A stretch of DNA of 64,000 nt, taken from NCBI RefSeq assembly GCF_004331455.1, contig NZ_SJJR01000019.1, positions 1 to 64,000 on the forward strand, read 5' to 3'. The notes under the pieces were generated by a model. The model made no database searches, had not been told where the DNA came from, and was given only the letters and a program-made list of their open reading frames with translations. Made by a program: the position numbers and the translations under genes. Source of the DNA: Micromonospora zingiberis. GTDB taxonomy: Bacteria > Actinomycetota > Actinomycetes > Mycobacteriales > Micromonosporaceae. Shown here piece by piece: positions 8,829-17,824 of this stretch. How positions within the stretch are numbered: the stretch's first letter is position 1; every line of letters begins with the position of its first letter.

Positions 8829-9299
8829 CTAGCAGGCACCCACAGATGGCTGACTGCTCACCACGCCACTGCTGAGGTAGCCGACGTGGCTGTAGTAGTG
8901 GGCCTTGAACCACCGGTTCGAGCCGAATCCGTTCGGCCCGCCGTCAATCCAGCAGCTGATCTCGACCCACTGGTTGTAGATGGTGACGATCTTTTCTGCG
9001 CCCAGGTTGGGGTTCCGGCGGAGGTTGCCTTCGGTGACGTAGCCCCTGGGGTAGGCGAGAGGCTTGACGGCCGTGTCCGGACGCACCGCTGAGGCCGTCG
9101 TGGCCAGCGACTGCTGGGTTTCCGGTACGGAAGTCGCGGCCTGGGCCGGGCCGACCAGAGTGAGCGCTGCGGCGAGGCCGACAGCCATTGCGGTGAGTCG
9201 GGTGCGCCACCCGCGCGCCGCCGACGGTGCGCCGGTGGCACGGCCGTCTGGTCCGGTGCCTCTCACCGTGGTGCTGGTCGTGTGGGCGATCGTGGGCAT
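8829..9299 (-). CDS. Secreted SH3-like domain protein
   Basis: A 156-residue exported protein. The ATG at 9299 is preceded by GGAGG. An N-region rich in Arg leads into a hydrophobic stretch ending PAQAA near residue 55, a long actinobacterial signal peptide. The mature part carries a bacterial SH3-type fold: EGNLRRNPN, IVTIYNQWVEISCWIDG, then NRWFKAHYYSHVGYLSS, the usual pattern of strands ending in a W-F/Y and G-Y-L/V signature. Such domains bind peptidoglycan or peptides. Two cysteines in the mature part may pair. It is divergent from the nSTAND gene. Confidence 0.8.
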   Translation of the reverse strand: MPTIAHTTSTTVRGTGPDGRATGAPSAARGWRTRLTAMAVGLAAALTLVGPAQAATSVPETQQSLATTASAVRPDTAVKPLAYPRGYVTEGNLRRNPNLGAEKIVTIYNQWVEISCWIDGGPNGFGSNRWFKAHYYSHVGYLSSGVVSSQPSVGAC

Positions 9300-9583
9300 T
9301 TTTCCTCCGTCCGAGTACGGGCTGTGTTCGGACGCCTCGGTGGCGTCGTGTTGACCGTCGCCGGTGTGAACGGCCGGTGGAAGGGTCTGGCGGATTCCCC
9401 GGACAACCCCGGACGCGCGCTGGACAGATTCGTACGGCTCACTCCGGTGGCGCGATCGCCGGTTCTTCCCGCTTCCCATGCAATGACGTGCAGTCAGTAA
9501 GGCGACACGTACGGCTACGTCATCCATTGGATACTCGAGGACGGTCGACGGCAGGAACCATCGTCTGCGGTAGGGGTGTGTGG

Positions 9584-12367
9584 ATGGGAAGGGCTACGCC
9601 CGACGACACAACCTGGGGCATCGACTCGGAACACGTCGGAAACATCCGGACCCGCCTGGAGTTCGGGCGCGAACTCACCCGAATCCGTGAACGAGCTGGC
9701 CTGACCGTCCGAGACGTGGCGCGGATGGTGAACATCCCCGTCAGTACTGCCGGTGGCTACTTCTCAGGGACTCATCTTCCGCCAGTCAAGCCGCCGGACA
9801 TACTCGTCCGGATCCTTGGGGCGTGCGGCATCGACGACCCAGAGATGCTCGACCGATGGAGGCGGGCGCTCACCCGAGCCCGCCGAGCGCCGGGGCCACG
9901 ACGAGCGGGAGAGGGCACGCCGTACCGCGGTCTGGCCCGCTTCGAGCCGGAGCACGCACAATGGTTCCACGGCCGCGAAAAGCTCGTGGCGGACCTGGTT
10001 GAGCGCGCCGTCGCCAATACAGGGGGCGGCCTACTTACCGTCGTGGGGCCCTCCGGCTCAGGCAAGTCGTCGCTCCTGCGGGCGGGCCTTGTGGCCTCGC
10101 TGTCCGACCTCGGTTGGCGTCCTCTGATCCTGGCGCCGGGGCTCCGGCCGATGCTGTCCCTGGCCGAGCAGTTGGCGGCGCTGACCGGCGACGACGCGCG
10201 GAAAATCGCGGCCAGGCTGTCCGCAGAGCCGCACCTTGCTCCGGAACTGACGCCACCATCCGATGCGGACCAGACTCGCTCGGCGCTGGCCGGCGAGCGA
10301 ATCGCCATCGTCGTTGACCAGTTCGAGGAGGTGTTCACTGCGGGGGCGGACGAGGTTGAGCGCCAGACCTTCGTGACGGTGTTGGCTGCGGCGGCCGGCT
10401 TGCCGGCGGCCAGAGACGGCGCGGCCATCCGGCCGGGCCCCGCCGCTCTCGTGGTCATCGGGATGCGGGCCGACTTCTACGCCGCTGCCTTGCGCTACCC
10501 GCAACTCGCCGAGGCACTGCAGAACGCGCAGGTAGTCGTGGCGCCGATGGGGGAGGCAGAGCTACGCCGGGCCATCGTGGAGCCAGCTCGCCAGGCGAAG
10601 CTAACCGTCGACGACGGCCTGGTTGAGCTGCTCCTGCGGGATCTGCGGCCGCCCGGCGACGTGCCGCCGGACGTAGCGCACGACGCCGGTGCCCTTCCGC
10701 TGCTGTCCCATGCCCTCCTGTCGACATGGGAGCGCGGCGGCGGCGCGAGCCTCACCACCGCCGACTACCGTGACACGGGCGGCATTCGCGGTGCTGTCGC
10801 ACGGACCGCCGAGGAGGCATACGCCTCGTTGACGCCCCTGCAGCAGCAGCTCGCGCGTCGGTTGTTCCTGCGGCTGGTCCACGTGGCGGACGACGTCGCC
10901 GACACTCGTCGGTACGTGCCGCACACTCAGATTCGCCAGGCCGGGGACGGCGTGCAGGACGTTCTGGACGTGTTCGTGGGTCACCGGCTCATCACCGCTC
11001 AGGCCGACCGGGTCACGATCACCCACGAGGCCCTGTTGACGGCATGGCCCCGGCTGCGGTCGTGGATCGACACAGACCGGGCCGGCCTGCGCATTCATCG
11101 CCAGTTGACCGCCGCCGCGGAAACCTGGCGCGGTCTGGGTCGCGACCAGAGCGCTCTATACCGCGGAGGACGACTCACCATCGCCACCGAGTGGGCGGCG
11201 GAACCGGATCACCATGCTGAGCTGGACCCAATCGAGCGGGAATTCCTCGATGCCAGCATCGCCCACGCGCTCGCCGAGCAACAGACAGCTCGGCGGCGCA
11301 GCCGCAGGATGCAACAACTCCTCGCCGCGTTGACCGCACTCCTCGTCGCCTCGGCCGGCTCGACCGCGTTCGCGTTGCAACAGCGCGCTGCCGCCGACGA
11401 ACAGCGGAACCTGGCGGTCGCACGGCAGGTCGCCACCGTCGCCAACCAGGTACGCGCCAAGGACGCCGCGCTTGCGATGCAGCTGTCACTGGTCGCCTAC
11501 CGGATCGCGGCGATACCCGAGTCCAGGTCCAGCCTGCTCAACTCATACGGGTCGCCGACGGTCACCCGCGTCATGGGGCCGCCTGGCGTCATGCAGACGG
11601 TGGCGTTCCTGTCGAACGGCGGGCTGATGGCGGCGGCCGGCAGCGACGGCGACGTACGCCTCTGGACCCTCCCGCATGCGGGCCGGCCGGTACCGGTCGG
11701 TGAACCACTGTCGGGGCACACCGACACCGTCTACTCGCTCGCCTTCAGCCCTGACGGGCGGATGTTGGCCAGCGCCGGTGGCGACCGGACGATCAGATTG
11801 TGGGATATATCCGACCAGGGAACGCCGTCGGCTGCCGGCATCCTGAGCGGTCCCGCCAACACTGTCTACTCGGTGGCGTTCAGCCCGGACGGCCGGACCC
11901 TCGCCGCAGGCAGCGCCGACAACACCGTCCGGTTGTTCGACGTCACCCACCCGGGCGCGGCACGTCCGCTTGGATCAGCGCTGAAGGGCTTCACCGGTTT
12001 CGTCCAGTCGGTCGCCTTCAGCCCGGACGGCCGGTTCCTCGCTGCCGGCAGCGCCGACACCACGGTTCGGCTCTGGGACGTCCGCCGGCCGCTCACGCCG
12101 ATCGCCGTGGGAACACCCCTGAGCGGTGCCGCCAAGACGGTCTACTCGGTGGCCTTCCGTCCGGACGGGAAGGCGCTCGCGGCCGGTAGTGCCGACGGCA
12201 ACGTTCACCTGTGGGATCTCGTTCGGCCGGACCGCCCCGTGTCAGTAGGTAGACTGACCGGCCCAGGCACGTGGGTGAACTCGGTCGCGTTCAGCCCCGA
12301 TGGCCGTCGGATCGCCGCCGCCAGTTCCGACAGCAACCTCCCGTACGCCCCGCCCTGTGGTCGTTGA
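9584..12367 (+). CDS. HTH-nSTAND ATPase-WD40 protein, C-terminally truncated
   Basis: A 927-residue signalling NTPase. Residues about 20-80 are a Cro/XRE-like helix-turn-helix. An nSTAND1 NTPase follows, starting GLARFEPEHAQWFHGRE, with Walker A GPSGSGKS near 155 and Walker B IAIVVDQFEE near 240. One membrane helix sits at about 575-597. WD40 repeats then run from about 650, each with an AFSPDG and a variant of VRLWD; five are complete. The sixth stops after SDSN and 9 unrelated residues, whereas family members usually carry more repeats and run several hundred residues longer. A MITE lies 92 bp past the stop. The ATG 9584 fits the domain start. Confidence 0.85.
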   Translation: MGRATPDDTTWGIDSEHVGNIRTRLEFGRELTRIRERAGLTVRDVARMVNIPVSTAGGYFSGTHLPPVKPPDILVRILGACGIDDPEMLDRWRRALTRARRAPGPRRAGEGTPYRGLARFEPEHAQWFHGREKLVADLVERAVANTGGGLLTVVGPSGSGKSSLLRAGLVASLSDLGWRPLILAPGLRPMLSLAEQLAALTGDDARKIAARLSAEPHLAPELTPPSDADQTRSALAGERIAIVVDQFEEVFTAGADEVERQTFVTVLAAAAGLPAARDGAAIRPGPAALVVIGMRADFYAAALRYPQLAEALQNAQVVVAPMGEAELRRAIVEPARQAKLTVDDGLVELLLRDLRPPGDVPPDVAHDAGALPLLSHALLSTWERGGGASLTTADYRDTGGIRGAVARTAEEAYASLTPLQQQLARRLFLRLVHVADDVADTRRYVPHTQIRQAGDGVQDVLDVFVGHRLITAQADRVTITHEALLTAWPRLRSWIDTDRAGLRIHRQLTAAAETWRGLGRDQSALYRGGRLTIATEWAAEPDHHAELDPIEREFLDASIAHALAEQQTARRRSRRMQQLLAALTALLVASAGSTAFALQQRAAADEQRNLAVARQVATVANQVRAKDAALAMQLSLVAYRIAAIPESRSSLLNSYGSPTVTRVMGPPGVMQTVAFLSNGGLMAAAGSDGDVRLWTLPHAGRPVPVGEPLSGHTDTVYSLAFSPDGRMLASAGGDRTIRLWDISDQGTPSAAGILSGPANTVYSVAFSPDGRTLAAGSADNTVRLFDVTHPGAARPLGSALKGFTGFVQSVAFSPDGRFLAAGSADTTVRLWDVRRPLTPIAVGTPLSGAAKTVYSVAFRPDGKALAAGSADGNVHLWDLVRPDRPVSVGRLTGPGTWVNSVAFSPDGRRIAAASSDSNLPYAPPCGR

Positions 12368-12459
12368 CCGGCTGGTCGGGGGATGGTCGCTAACCGGCTG
12401 GTCGGTAACGGGGCGTCCCGCATGGTCGGGCGGCACGAACTTGGCCACGAGGCGTGTAA

Positions 12460-12700
12460 GAGCGGCCGGCAATTGGTGGTGGTGACGCAGCGGGAGGTCG
12501 AGCGGCCGGAAGCGGACGCGGCACATGCCCAGGGGCCCGTCACTGACCCCAGGCAACCATCTGGCAGGCTCGCTGCCACGCCAAGGCATCCGAGATCTTG
12601 GCACGAGGGCGCCCCTCAAGGGGCAGATTCGTACCAAGATCTTCCCCGCCCAGGGTGGCGGGCTGGCTATCAGGACGTGTCGGCCTATTGCCGGTCGCTC
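12460..12700 (+). mobile_element. MITE-like element, copy C (complete, 241 bp)
   Basis: A complete copy with direct TAA duplications at 12457-12459 and 12701-12703 and the terminal repeats GAGCGGCCGGCAAT and, inverted, GAGCGACCGGCAAT. It contains the 11-bp segment missing from copies A and D, and the internal hairpin with AGATCTTGG arms. It lies just downstream of the truncated WD40 gene. It encodes no plausible protein. Confidence 0.9.
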
Positions 12701-12763
12701 TAAGCCCTGGAGCAAAAGAGAGCCTGTCTGCTTGTGTCGTTTCGAAAGGCGGTTTCGCCGAGG

Positions 12764-13273
12764 TCAGACCACCCGTTTTGCGAGCAGGATGTCGTCTACG
12801 CTCGCGATGCCGCCGCCCGGACCGACGGGAAGCTGGAACTCGCCACGGAGCACGCCCTCGGTTTCGAAGCCGTGTCGGGCGTAGAGAGCAAGGGCGGCGA
12901 CGTTGCAGCTGAGCACGCGCAGCGTCAGGCGCGTGAAGCCGCGCTCGGCCGTGACACGCTCGGCGGCGCGTAGGAGTGCGCCAGCGACGCCTTGCCGCCG
13001 GGAGGCGGCGGCAACGCCGAGTCCGTCGATGGACGCCACGTGGGCGTGGCTTGCCATCTGCGAAGCGCGACGCACCACGATGTATCCGATCGGCAGGGCG
13101 CCGTTCACCGCGACCAGGACCTCGTCGGGACGGTGGTGGTGGAAGAAACTGCGTGGCTCGTATGGACCGGCCGGCGTCACTGTGGGTATCCAGCTACCGC
13201 GTTGCAACTCCTCGAGCCGACTGGCATCGCTTTCAGCGCTGAACCGAATCGCGAGTGCCTGAAGATCAGCCAT
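12764..13273 (-). CDS. GNAT N-acetyltransferase
   Basis: A 169-residue acetyltransferase of the single-domain GNAT type. The acetyl-CoA signature R-R-Q-G-V-A-G-A follows IDGLGVAAAS near residue 90. NVAALALYARHGFETEG, the usual C-terminal motif, lies near residue 130, and the protein ends with a variable FQLPVGPGGG loop. The ATG at 13273 is favoured because the first core strand begins shortly after it and a CACAAT sequence lies 6 bp upstream. Substrate unknown. It is a single gene bordered by the MITE and truncated WD40 gene on one side and a terminator hairpin on the other. Confidence 0.85.
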   Translation of the reverse strand: MADLQALAIRFSAESDASRLEELQRGSWIPTVTPAGPYEPRSFFHHHRPDEVLVAVNGALPIGYIVVRRASQMASHAHVASIDGLGVAAASRRQGVAGALLRAAERVTAERGFTRLTLRVLSCNVAALALYARHGFETEGVLRGEFQLPVGPGGGIASVDDILLAKRVV

Positions 13274-13327
13274 GACCTCATTGTGTCCAGGCGCAACACG
13301 GACCGGCCAGTCGGTTTCCGAAGCCTG

Positions 13328-13360
13328 CCGCACGTCCGGGTGCTACCTCCGGACGTGCGG
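13328..13360 (-). terminator. Hairpin terminator after the methyltransferase gene
   Basis: A perfect 12-bp stem (CCGCACGTCCGG pairing with 13349-13360) with a 9-base loop, 88 bp past the methyltransferase stop on the minus strand. Confidence 0.65.
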
Positions 13361-13447
13361 TGAGCGGATGTTGGTGGGTACCGGCCTGCGGCATTGAGCC
13401 TGCTGCCATCGCGTGGCGTGGGTGGGTCTGCCGACCTCCCATCGGGT

Positions 13448-14203
13448 TCAGCTCAAGGGCCGGGTTGCCTGTACGAAGGTGACCCGGCCGAACCTGTGGT
13501 CGGCGTGTGCGACCTCCCGGGCGTCGCCGAACCCGGCGTCGGCCAGGAGCGTGACGATGCCATCGCTGTGGTTGCGGGCCACGACGGGGCTGTGCGCCAC
13601 CCGGGAACGCATGGGACGGGTCAGGTGCCGGAGGGCGTGGACCGGGCTGTGGCCGTGGCGGTGTGCCGGGTGCCCGGCGTCCTCGACGTTGGCTGCTGGG
13701 CCGCCGAAGTCGAGGACCGTGACCCTTCCTCCCGGCCGGAGAGCACGCAGCGCGTCGCGCGCGAACGCGGTCCGGCCGGCGTCATCGATGTGGTGCAGGG
13801 CCAACGACGAGACCACATGGTCGAGCGAGGTGTCCTCGGCGGGGATCCGGTCGGCATATCCCTGCACGAGGGTCAGCGCGACGCCGCGGCGACGCGCCTT
13901 TCGCGCTGCCCTGCGCAGCGCGTCCCCGTCGGGGTCGAGGCCGGTCACCCGCGCGCTCGGCTCGGTGGCGAGCACGGCGAACGACAGGTTGCCCGTGCCA
14001 CAGCCGATGTCGGCCACCGTCTGGCCGGGCTCGATGCCGGCGAGTTCGACCGCACGTTCCTGTAGCGCGGCCACGCCGGCCACCCGGCTGAAGGCGTCGT
14101 AGAACGGGAGCAGCCAGGTCTTTCCCGCGCCCGGCAGGAACGGGCGGTTCCGATCCTCCGGAGTCCGCTGGTCGAGAATGCGTACGTGGGTCGACGCTGC
14201 CAT
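13448..14203 (-). CDS. Class I SAM-dependent methyltransferase
   Basis: A 251-residue UbiE-like methyltransferase. Motif I is VADIGCGTGN near residue 55. An acidic GLDPDG strand end follows, then an LALHHIDDAG segment and the post-motif ALRPGGRVTVLDFG. A hydrophobic FYDAFSRVAG helix near the N-terminus caps the fold. The ATG at 14203 is preceded by GGAGG. It is divergent from an AraC regulator 118 bp away, which probably controls it. The methyl acceptor cannot be inferred. Confidence 0.85.
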   Translation of the reverse strand: MAASTHVRILDQRTPEDRNRPFLPGAGKTWLLPFYDAFSRVAGVAALQERAVELAGIEPGQTVADIGCGTGNLSFAVLATEPSARVTGLDPDGDALRRAARKARRRGVALTLVQGYADRIPAEDTSLDHVVSSLALHHIDDAGRTAFARDALRALRPGGRVTVLDFGGPAANVEDAGHPAHRHGHSPVHALRHLTRPMRSRVAHSPVVARNHSDGIVTLLADAGFGDAREVAHADHRFGRVTFVQATRPLS

Positions 14204-14321
14204 GGATGCCTCCTGTGCGAGCGGTGGCGGGTCTGCCTCGGTGGTCTCCGGCGGACCCGGTGTCGTCACCTCCAAGTCTTGGATATTCTGCGGTTACCGA
14301 GCAGGATTTAACGTGGGGACC

Positions 14322-15254
14322 ATGGGACATTCTTTGGCCATCGACTCGCCGGGACGCCCGTCGAGGCTGCGTACCGTACGGCCCGACGGGACGCCGGTCT
14401 ACCGCTACCGGCAGCGCCCCGGCCTGCCTCCCGTCTCGGTGATCCGCCTCGCCGCCGAAGCCGACCACCCCAGCCTCCCGCCGGACCACCGGCACGCCCA
14501 CGACTTCCTCGTCCTGGTCTATGTCGAGGAGGACATGGGCTCGTTCACCGTCGACGGCGTCGAACGGCGGCTGTGCGCCGGTGAGGTCCACGCGGTATCG
14601 CCCGGGCAGGTCATCGGCGTCCCGGCCGCCGAACTCGGCCGCGGCCGCGCATGGTCGGTCGCGTTCACCCCGGACGCGGTCCCCGCCCTGACCTCGGTCT
14701 CCCCACTGGCCTGGACGCACCATCCTCTCCTTGCCCTGTTCGCGTCCAGCGCCGGGCCCGGTCGGATCGCCGAGCCCGACCGGGCGAACTGGTCTGCGTG
14801 GCTGGCGGACCTGGCCGAGGAACTCGCCGACCCAGGCCGCCTCGGTGCCCGCGAGGCCGTCGCCGCACTGCTGACCCGACTCCTGGTCGCGGCCGGGCGA
14901 CTGGCACCCAGCGCTCCGGCCCCGCCGGACCCGCTCGTGGAGCGAGTCTTCGCCGAGATCGAGGCGACTTTCCGGGAGCCGGTCTCCGCCGCCGATGTCG
15001 CCCGCACGCTTGGCTACACCCCGGGACACCTCACGACCGTGCTCCGTCGGCGCACCGGCCGCCCACTGCTTGACTGGATCACCGAACGGCGCATGACCGA
15101 GGTCCGGCGACTGCTCCGTGAGACCGACCTGTCGCTCGACGCCGTGGCCGCCCGCACCGGCCTGCGCGACGCCACCTATCTCGTCCGCCGCTTCCGCGAA
15201 CGCTACGACATCACCCCGCAGCGGTGGCGGCGAACCCAGCGAGCATGGTCGTGA
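14322..15254 (+). CDS. AraC-family regulator with cupin-like sensor
   Basis: A 310-residue AraC/XylS regulator. Residues about 30-130 form a cupin-type sensor (the HRHAHDFLVLVYVEEDMGSF region with metal-like His residues, then AGEVHAVSPGQVIGV). Residues about 215-305 hold two helix-turn-helix units (AADVARTLGYTPGHLTTVLR and LSLDAVAARTGLRDATYLVR), closing with the family F-R-ERY-I-T-P-Q-RWR signature. It is divergent from the methyltransferase and may control it; the ligand is unknown. The ATG at 14322 follows GGGGA. Confidence 0.9.
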   Translation: MGHSLAIDSPGRPSRLRTVRPDGTPVYRYRQRPGLPPVSVIRLAAEADHPSLPPDHRHAHDFLVLVYVEEDMGSFTVDGVERRLCAGEVHAVSPGQVIGVPAAELGRGRAWSVAFTPDAVPALTSVSPLAWTHHPLLALFASSAGPGRIAEPDRANWSAWLADLAEELADPGRLGAREAVAALLTRLLVAAGRLAPSAPAPPDPLVERVFAEIEATFREPVSAADVARTLGYTPGHLTTVLRRRTGRPLLDWITERRMTEVRRLLRETDLSLDAVAARTGLRDATYLVRRFRERYDITPQRWRRTQRAWS

Positions 15255-15295
15255 CATGACTCATCCGCGAGTCGAACCAGGAGGAGGGGTGAGCT

Positions 15296-15636
15296 TTGGT
15301 CAAGGTGCCGCACTCGCGCATCGACGAGAACTTCCGGCGGTTTCGCAGCGCACTGGTCGAGTTGCGCGAGTTGCTACGTCAGCATGACAACGAGCATTGG
15401 GCGCAGTGGGCAGATCGGACGCTGATCCGAATCGATGCCGCAGACGCGGGTGGGCTCGACTACTGGTTGAGTGCGTACGGCGGCATGGGAGCATCAGCGA
15501 CCTCTCGCTCGACGGGAGCAATCAGCCCTCACCCAGCCAAGAACCCACCGCCTACGAGCGGATCGACGAGCTCCGAAGCCTGTGTTATGGGTTGGCGGCT
15601 CAGCTCAAGGCCGACCTTCGGGAGAACGAGCAGTAG
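15296..15636 (+). pseudogene. Frameshifted DUF6966-like gene
   Basis: The reading frame from TTG 15296 (after GGAGGAGGGG) encodes an RRFRSALVELRELLRQHDNE segment, WAQWADRTLIRIDAADAGGL and a YGGMG motif, then becomes nonsense. Shifting frame by one base at about 15488-15490 restores GSISDLSLDGSNQ and a plausible C-terminal helix (ELRSLCYGLAAQLKADLREN) ending at 15636. The joined sequence looks like a complete small DUF6966-type protein of about 110 residues. The break is either a single-base deletion or a sequencing error. Confidence 0.6.
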
Positions 15637-15706
15637 GAACCCGGGGCGACACCCGACCTGACCGGCTGGTTGGCTTCCGACAGCACAACGACGACCGGGA
15701 GGACTG

Positions 15707-16309
15707 ATGGCAGACCTGGGACCCGCTGGTGCCGAGCGGACCCCGACGGCGGTGCACGTGGCCGATCAGCAGCAGGTGCGTACGTCGATGTGGGCGCGCG
15801 TGCCGCACCTGCTCGCGGAGCATCGGTACGCCGTCCTCGGTACCGCCGACGAACAGGGTCGCCCGTGGGCCACTCCGGTGTTCTTCGCGGCCGACGGCGA
15901 GTACCGGATCCTGTGGGTGTCCGCACCCGACAGCCGGCATTCCCGCAACATCGGCGTGCGCCCGGACGTGGCGATCACGGTCTTCGACTCGCACGCGCCT
16001 ATCGGCGGGGCGGAGGCGCTCTACCTGGAGGCGACCGCGGCGCCGGTCGCCAGCGACGCTCGCGCTGCCGCCCTCGCCGTGCTCAACGCCCGTCTGCCGG
16101 ACGGTCAGCAACTCGGGCCGGAGGACCTCGAACCGGCGGGGCCGCTGCGGGTCTACCAGGCCGCGATCACCCGGCACTTCGTGCTCGTCCGTGGCGGTGA
16201 CAGCCGGTTCGACAACGTCACCGACGCCCGCCTTCCGGTCACCCCGCCCGGTCCGCGCACCGCACCGCCAAGCGGTTCCGCCGATCATGGTGTCGATCTC
16301 CGGGCCTGA
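15707..16309 (+). CDS. Pyridoxamine 5'-phosphate oxidase-like flavin/F420 protein
   Basis: A 200-residue split-barrel protein of the FMN/F420-binding PNPOx-like superfamily. It has the HRYAVLGTADEQGRPWATPV strand pair near residue 40, an ILWVSAPDSRHSRNI segment that typically contacts the cofactor phosphate, and VAITVFDS. It is more likely a flavin- or F420-dependent oxidoreductase than a true pyridoxamine oxidase. The ATG follows GGAGG. It stands alone between the DUF6966-like remnant and the GH128 gene. Confidence 0.8.
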   Translation: MADLGPAGAERTPTAVHVADQQQVRTSMWARVPHLLAEHRYAVLGTADEQGRPWATPVFFAADGEYRILWVSAPDSRHSRNIGVRPDVAITVFDSHAPIGGAEALYLEATAAPVASDARAAALAVLNARLPDGQQLGPEDLEPAGPLRVYQAAITRHFVLVRGGDSRFDNVTDARLPVTPPGPRTAPPSGSADHGVDLRA

Positions 16310-16417
16310 GTCGGGCGACAAGGTGACCGCCGTGAGCCAGCGCCGCGCCGGAGGACCGTGCGGCCATGCAATGCGGGAACGGCCGTGGTCGTCGCCGGGG
16401 CGGGTGATCCGAAAAGG

Positions 16418-16442
16418 AGCCACGGGTCGGTGAACCGTGGCT
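16418..16442 (+). terminator. Hairpin after the PNPOx-like gene
   Basis: An 8-bp perfect stem, AGCCACGG with CCGTGGCT, and a 9-base loop about 110 bp past the stop codon and 54 bp before the GH128 start. Confidence 0.5.
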
Positions 16443-16495
16443 GCTCGCGCGCCGTGGTACCCGCAACCAGCCATGGAGATCGAGGAGCGTCCTTC

Positions 16496-17740
16496 ATGAC
16501 CTCACCTAATGTGAGCCGCAGGCGGCTCGTGCGTGTCATCGCGGCCCTGACCTGCTTGGCGGCGGTGGCCGGGGTGGCCGCCGCGCCGGCGGCGATGGCC
16601 GAGTCCAGCACCCAGATCGTCGGTGTGGCCGGGAAGTGCGTCGATGTCCAGTGGGCCGGAACCGCGAGCGGCACCACCGTCTGGCTGTGGGACTGCAACG
16701 GCACCAACGCGCAAGACTGGGTCGGGGTGGGGCAGCGGGGTGCGCTTCGCGCGTTGGGCAAGTGCCTGGACGTCTCCGGTGGCTCCCACAGCGACGGCGC
16801 GCGGGTGCAGCTGTGGGAATGTAACGGCACCGGGGCGCAGAGTTGGGTGTTGGACGACGGGCGCCTGATCAACACGGGTTCCGGCAAGTGCCTGGACGCG
16901 TTCGGCGGGGCGGCGACTGGGACGGAGTTGCAGATCCGCAGCTGCTCCGGCGCGCCCACGCAGGCGTGGGCACCGGCCGGTGGCGGTGGCCCAGCTCCGG
17001 GGCCGGTGGCGAAGAAGGGCGTCGCCACCTGGGCGTTTCCGCCCGGCGCCGATGGCATCCGCGACGTGGGTGCGGCCTGGTACCACGACTGGTCCCCGTC
17101 GAACAGCGACGTGCCGGCGCAGGCGGAGTTCGTACCGATGATCTGGGGTGCCGCGTTCGTCAACGACGCCGATCTGGCCACCGCCCAGCGGTCCGGCCGT
17201 ACGCTGCTCGGCTTCAACGAGCCGGACCTGCCGATGCAGGCGAACATGTCGGTCGAGCACGCGCTGGACCTGTGGCCCCGGCTTCAGGGCACCGGGATGC
17301 GGCTGGGTAGCCCGGCCGTCGCCTTCGGCGCCCACATTCCGGGCGGCTGGCTGGACCGGTTCCTCTCCGGCGCCCGTGACCGAGGGCTGCGGGTCGACTT
17401 CATCGCCCTGCACTGGTACGGCTCGTACTTCGGCGACGAGGCCGCGCTCCACCTGATGGATTACGTGCAGAAGGTCCACGACCGCTATGGCCTGCCGATC
17501 TGGGTCACCGAGTTCGGCCTGATCGACTTCAGCGAGAAGCCGCCGCGCTACCCGTCGCCGCAGCAACTCGTCACGTTCATCGACAAGGCGACCGCCGCAT
17601 TGGAGGCCACGCCGTACGTCGAGCGGTATTCCTGGTTCGCCCTGCCGGCCGCCGGTGAGCACGCGCCGCACGGCCTGTACCGCGAGAACGGCACCGCCAC
17701 CGAGGCGGGCGCCGCCTACCGGGCGGCGGGCCGTAGGTAG
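16496..17740 (+). CDS. Secreted GH128-like glycosidase with ricin-type lectin domain
   Basis: A 414-residue secreted enzyme. A signal peptide (RRRLVRV, hydrophobic core, AAMA) ends near residue 35. A ricin B-type/CBM13 trefoil follows (residues about 40-160) with repeated GKCLDV...W-CNG...Q-W units. After a Gly/Pro linker comes a glycoside hydrolase family 128 domain: GVATWAFPPG, WYHDWSPS, a GFNEPDL acid/base motif (Glu about 243) and WVTEFGLIDFS with the likely nucleophile near 339. GH128 enzymes are typically endo-beta-1,3-glucanases. GAGGAG precedes the ATG. A strong terminator follows. Confidence 0.9.
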   Translation: MTSPNVSRRRLVRVIAALTCLAAVAGVAAAPAAMAESSTQIVGVAGKCVDVQWAGTASGTTVWLWDCNGTNAQDWVGVGQRGALRALGKCLDVSGGSHSDGARVQLWECNGTGAQSWVLDDGRLINTGSGKCLDAFGGAATGTELQIRSCSGAPTQAWAPAGGGGPAPGPVAKKGVATWAFPPGADGIRDVGAAWYHDWSPSNSDVPAQAEFVPMIWGAAFVNDADLATAQRSGRTLLGFNEPDLPMQANMSVEHALDLWPRLQGTGMRLGSPAVAFGAHIPGGWLDRFLSGARDRGLRVDFIALHWYGSYFGDEAALHLMDYVQKVHDRYGLPIWVTEFGLIDFSEKPPRYPSPQQLVTFIDKATAALEATPYVERYSWFALPAAGEHAPHGLYRENGTATEAGAAYRAAGRR

Positions 17741-17749
17741 TCCTCACGA

Positions 17750-17784
17750 GTCGACGGCCGCCCCCCGCAGGGGCGGCCGTCGAC
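17750..17784. terminator. Bidirectional terminator hairpin
   Basis: A perfect 15-bp stem (GTCGACGGCCGCCCC pairing with 17770-17784) and a 5-base loop between the convergent GH128 and SnoaL-like genes. Confidence 0.8.
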
Positions 17785-17824
17785 CAGTGGGACCGGGCAG
17801 CAACCGGGCCGGTCTGACGCCTGG

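Noticed and set aside
12383..12703. 106-codon frame inside MITE copy C
   Set aside because: It is shared with non-coding repeats, has no start site or codon bias, and is interrupted by an 11-bp difference in other copies.
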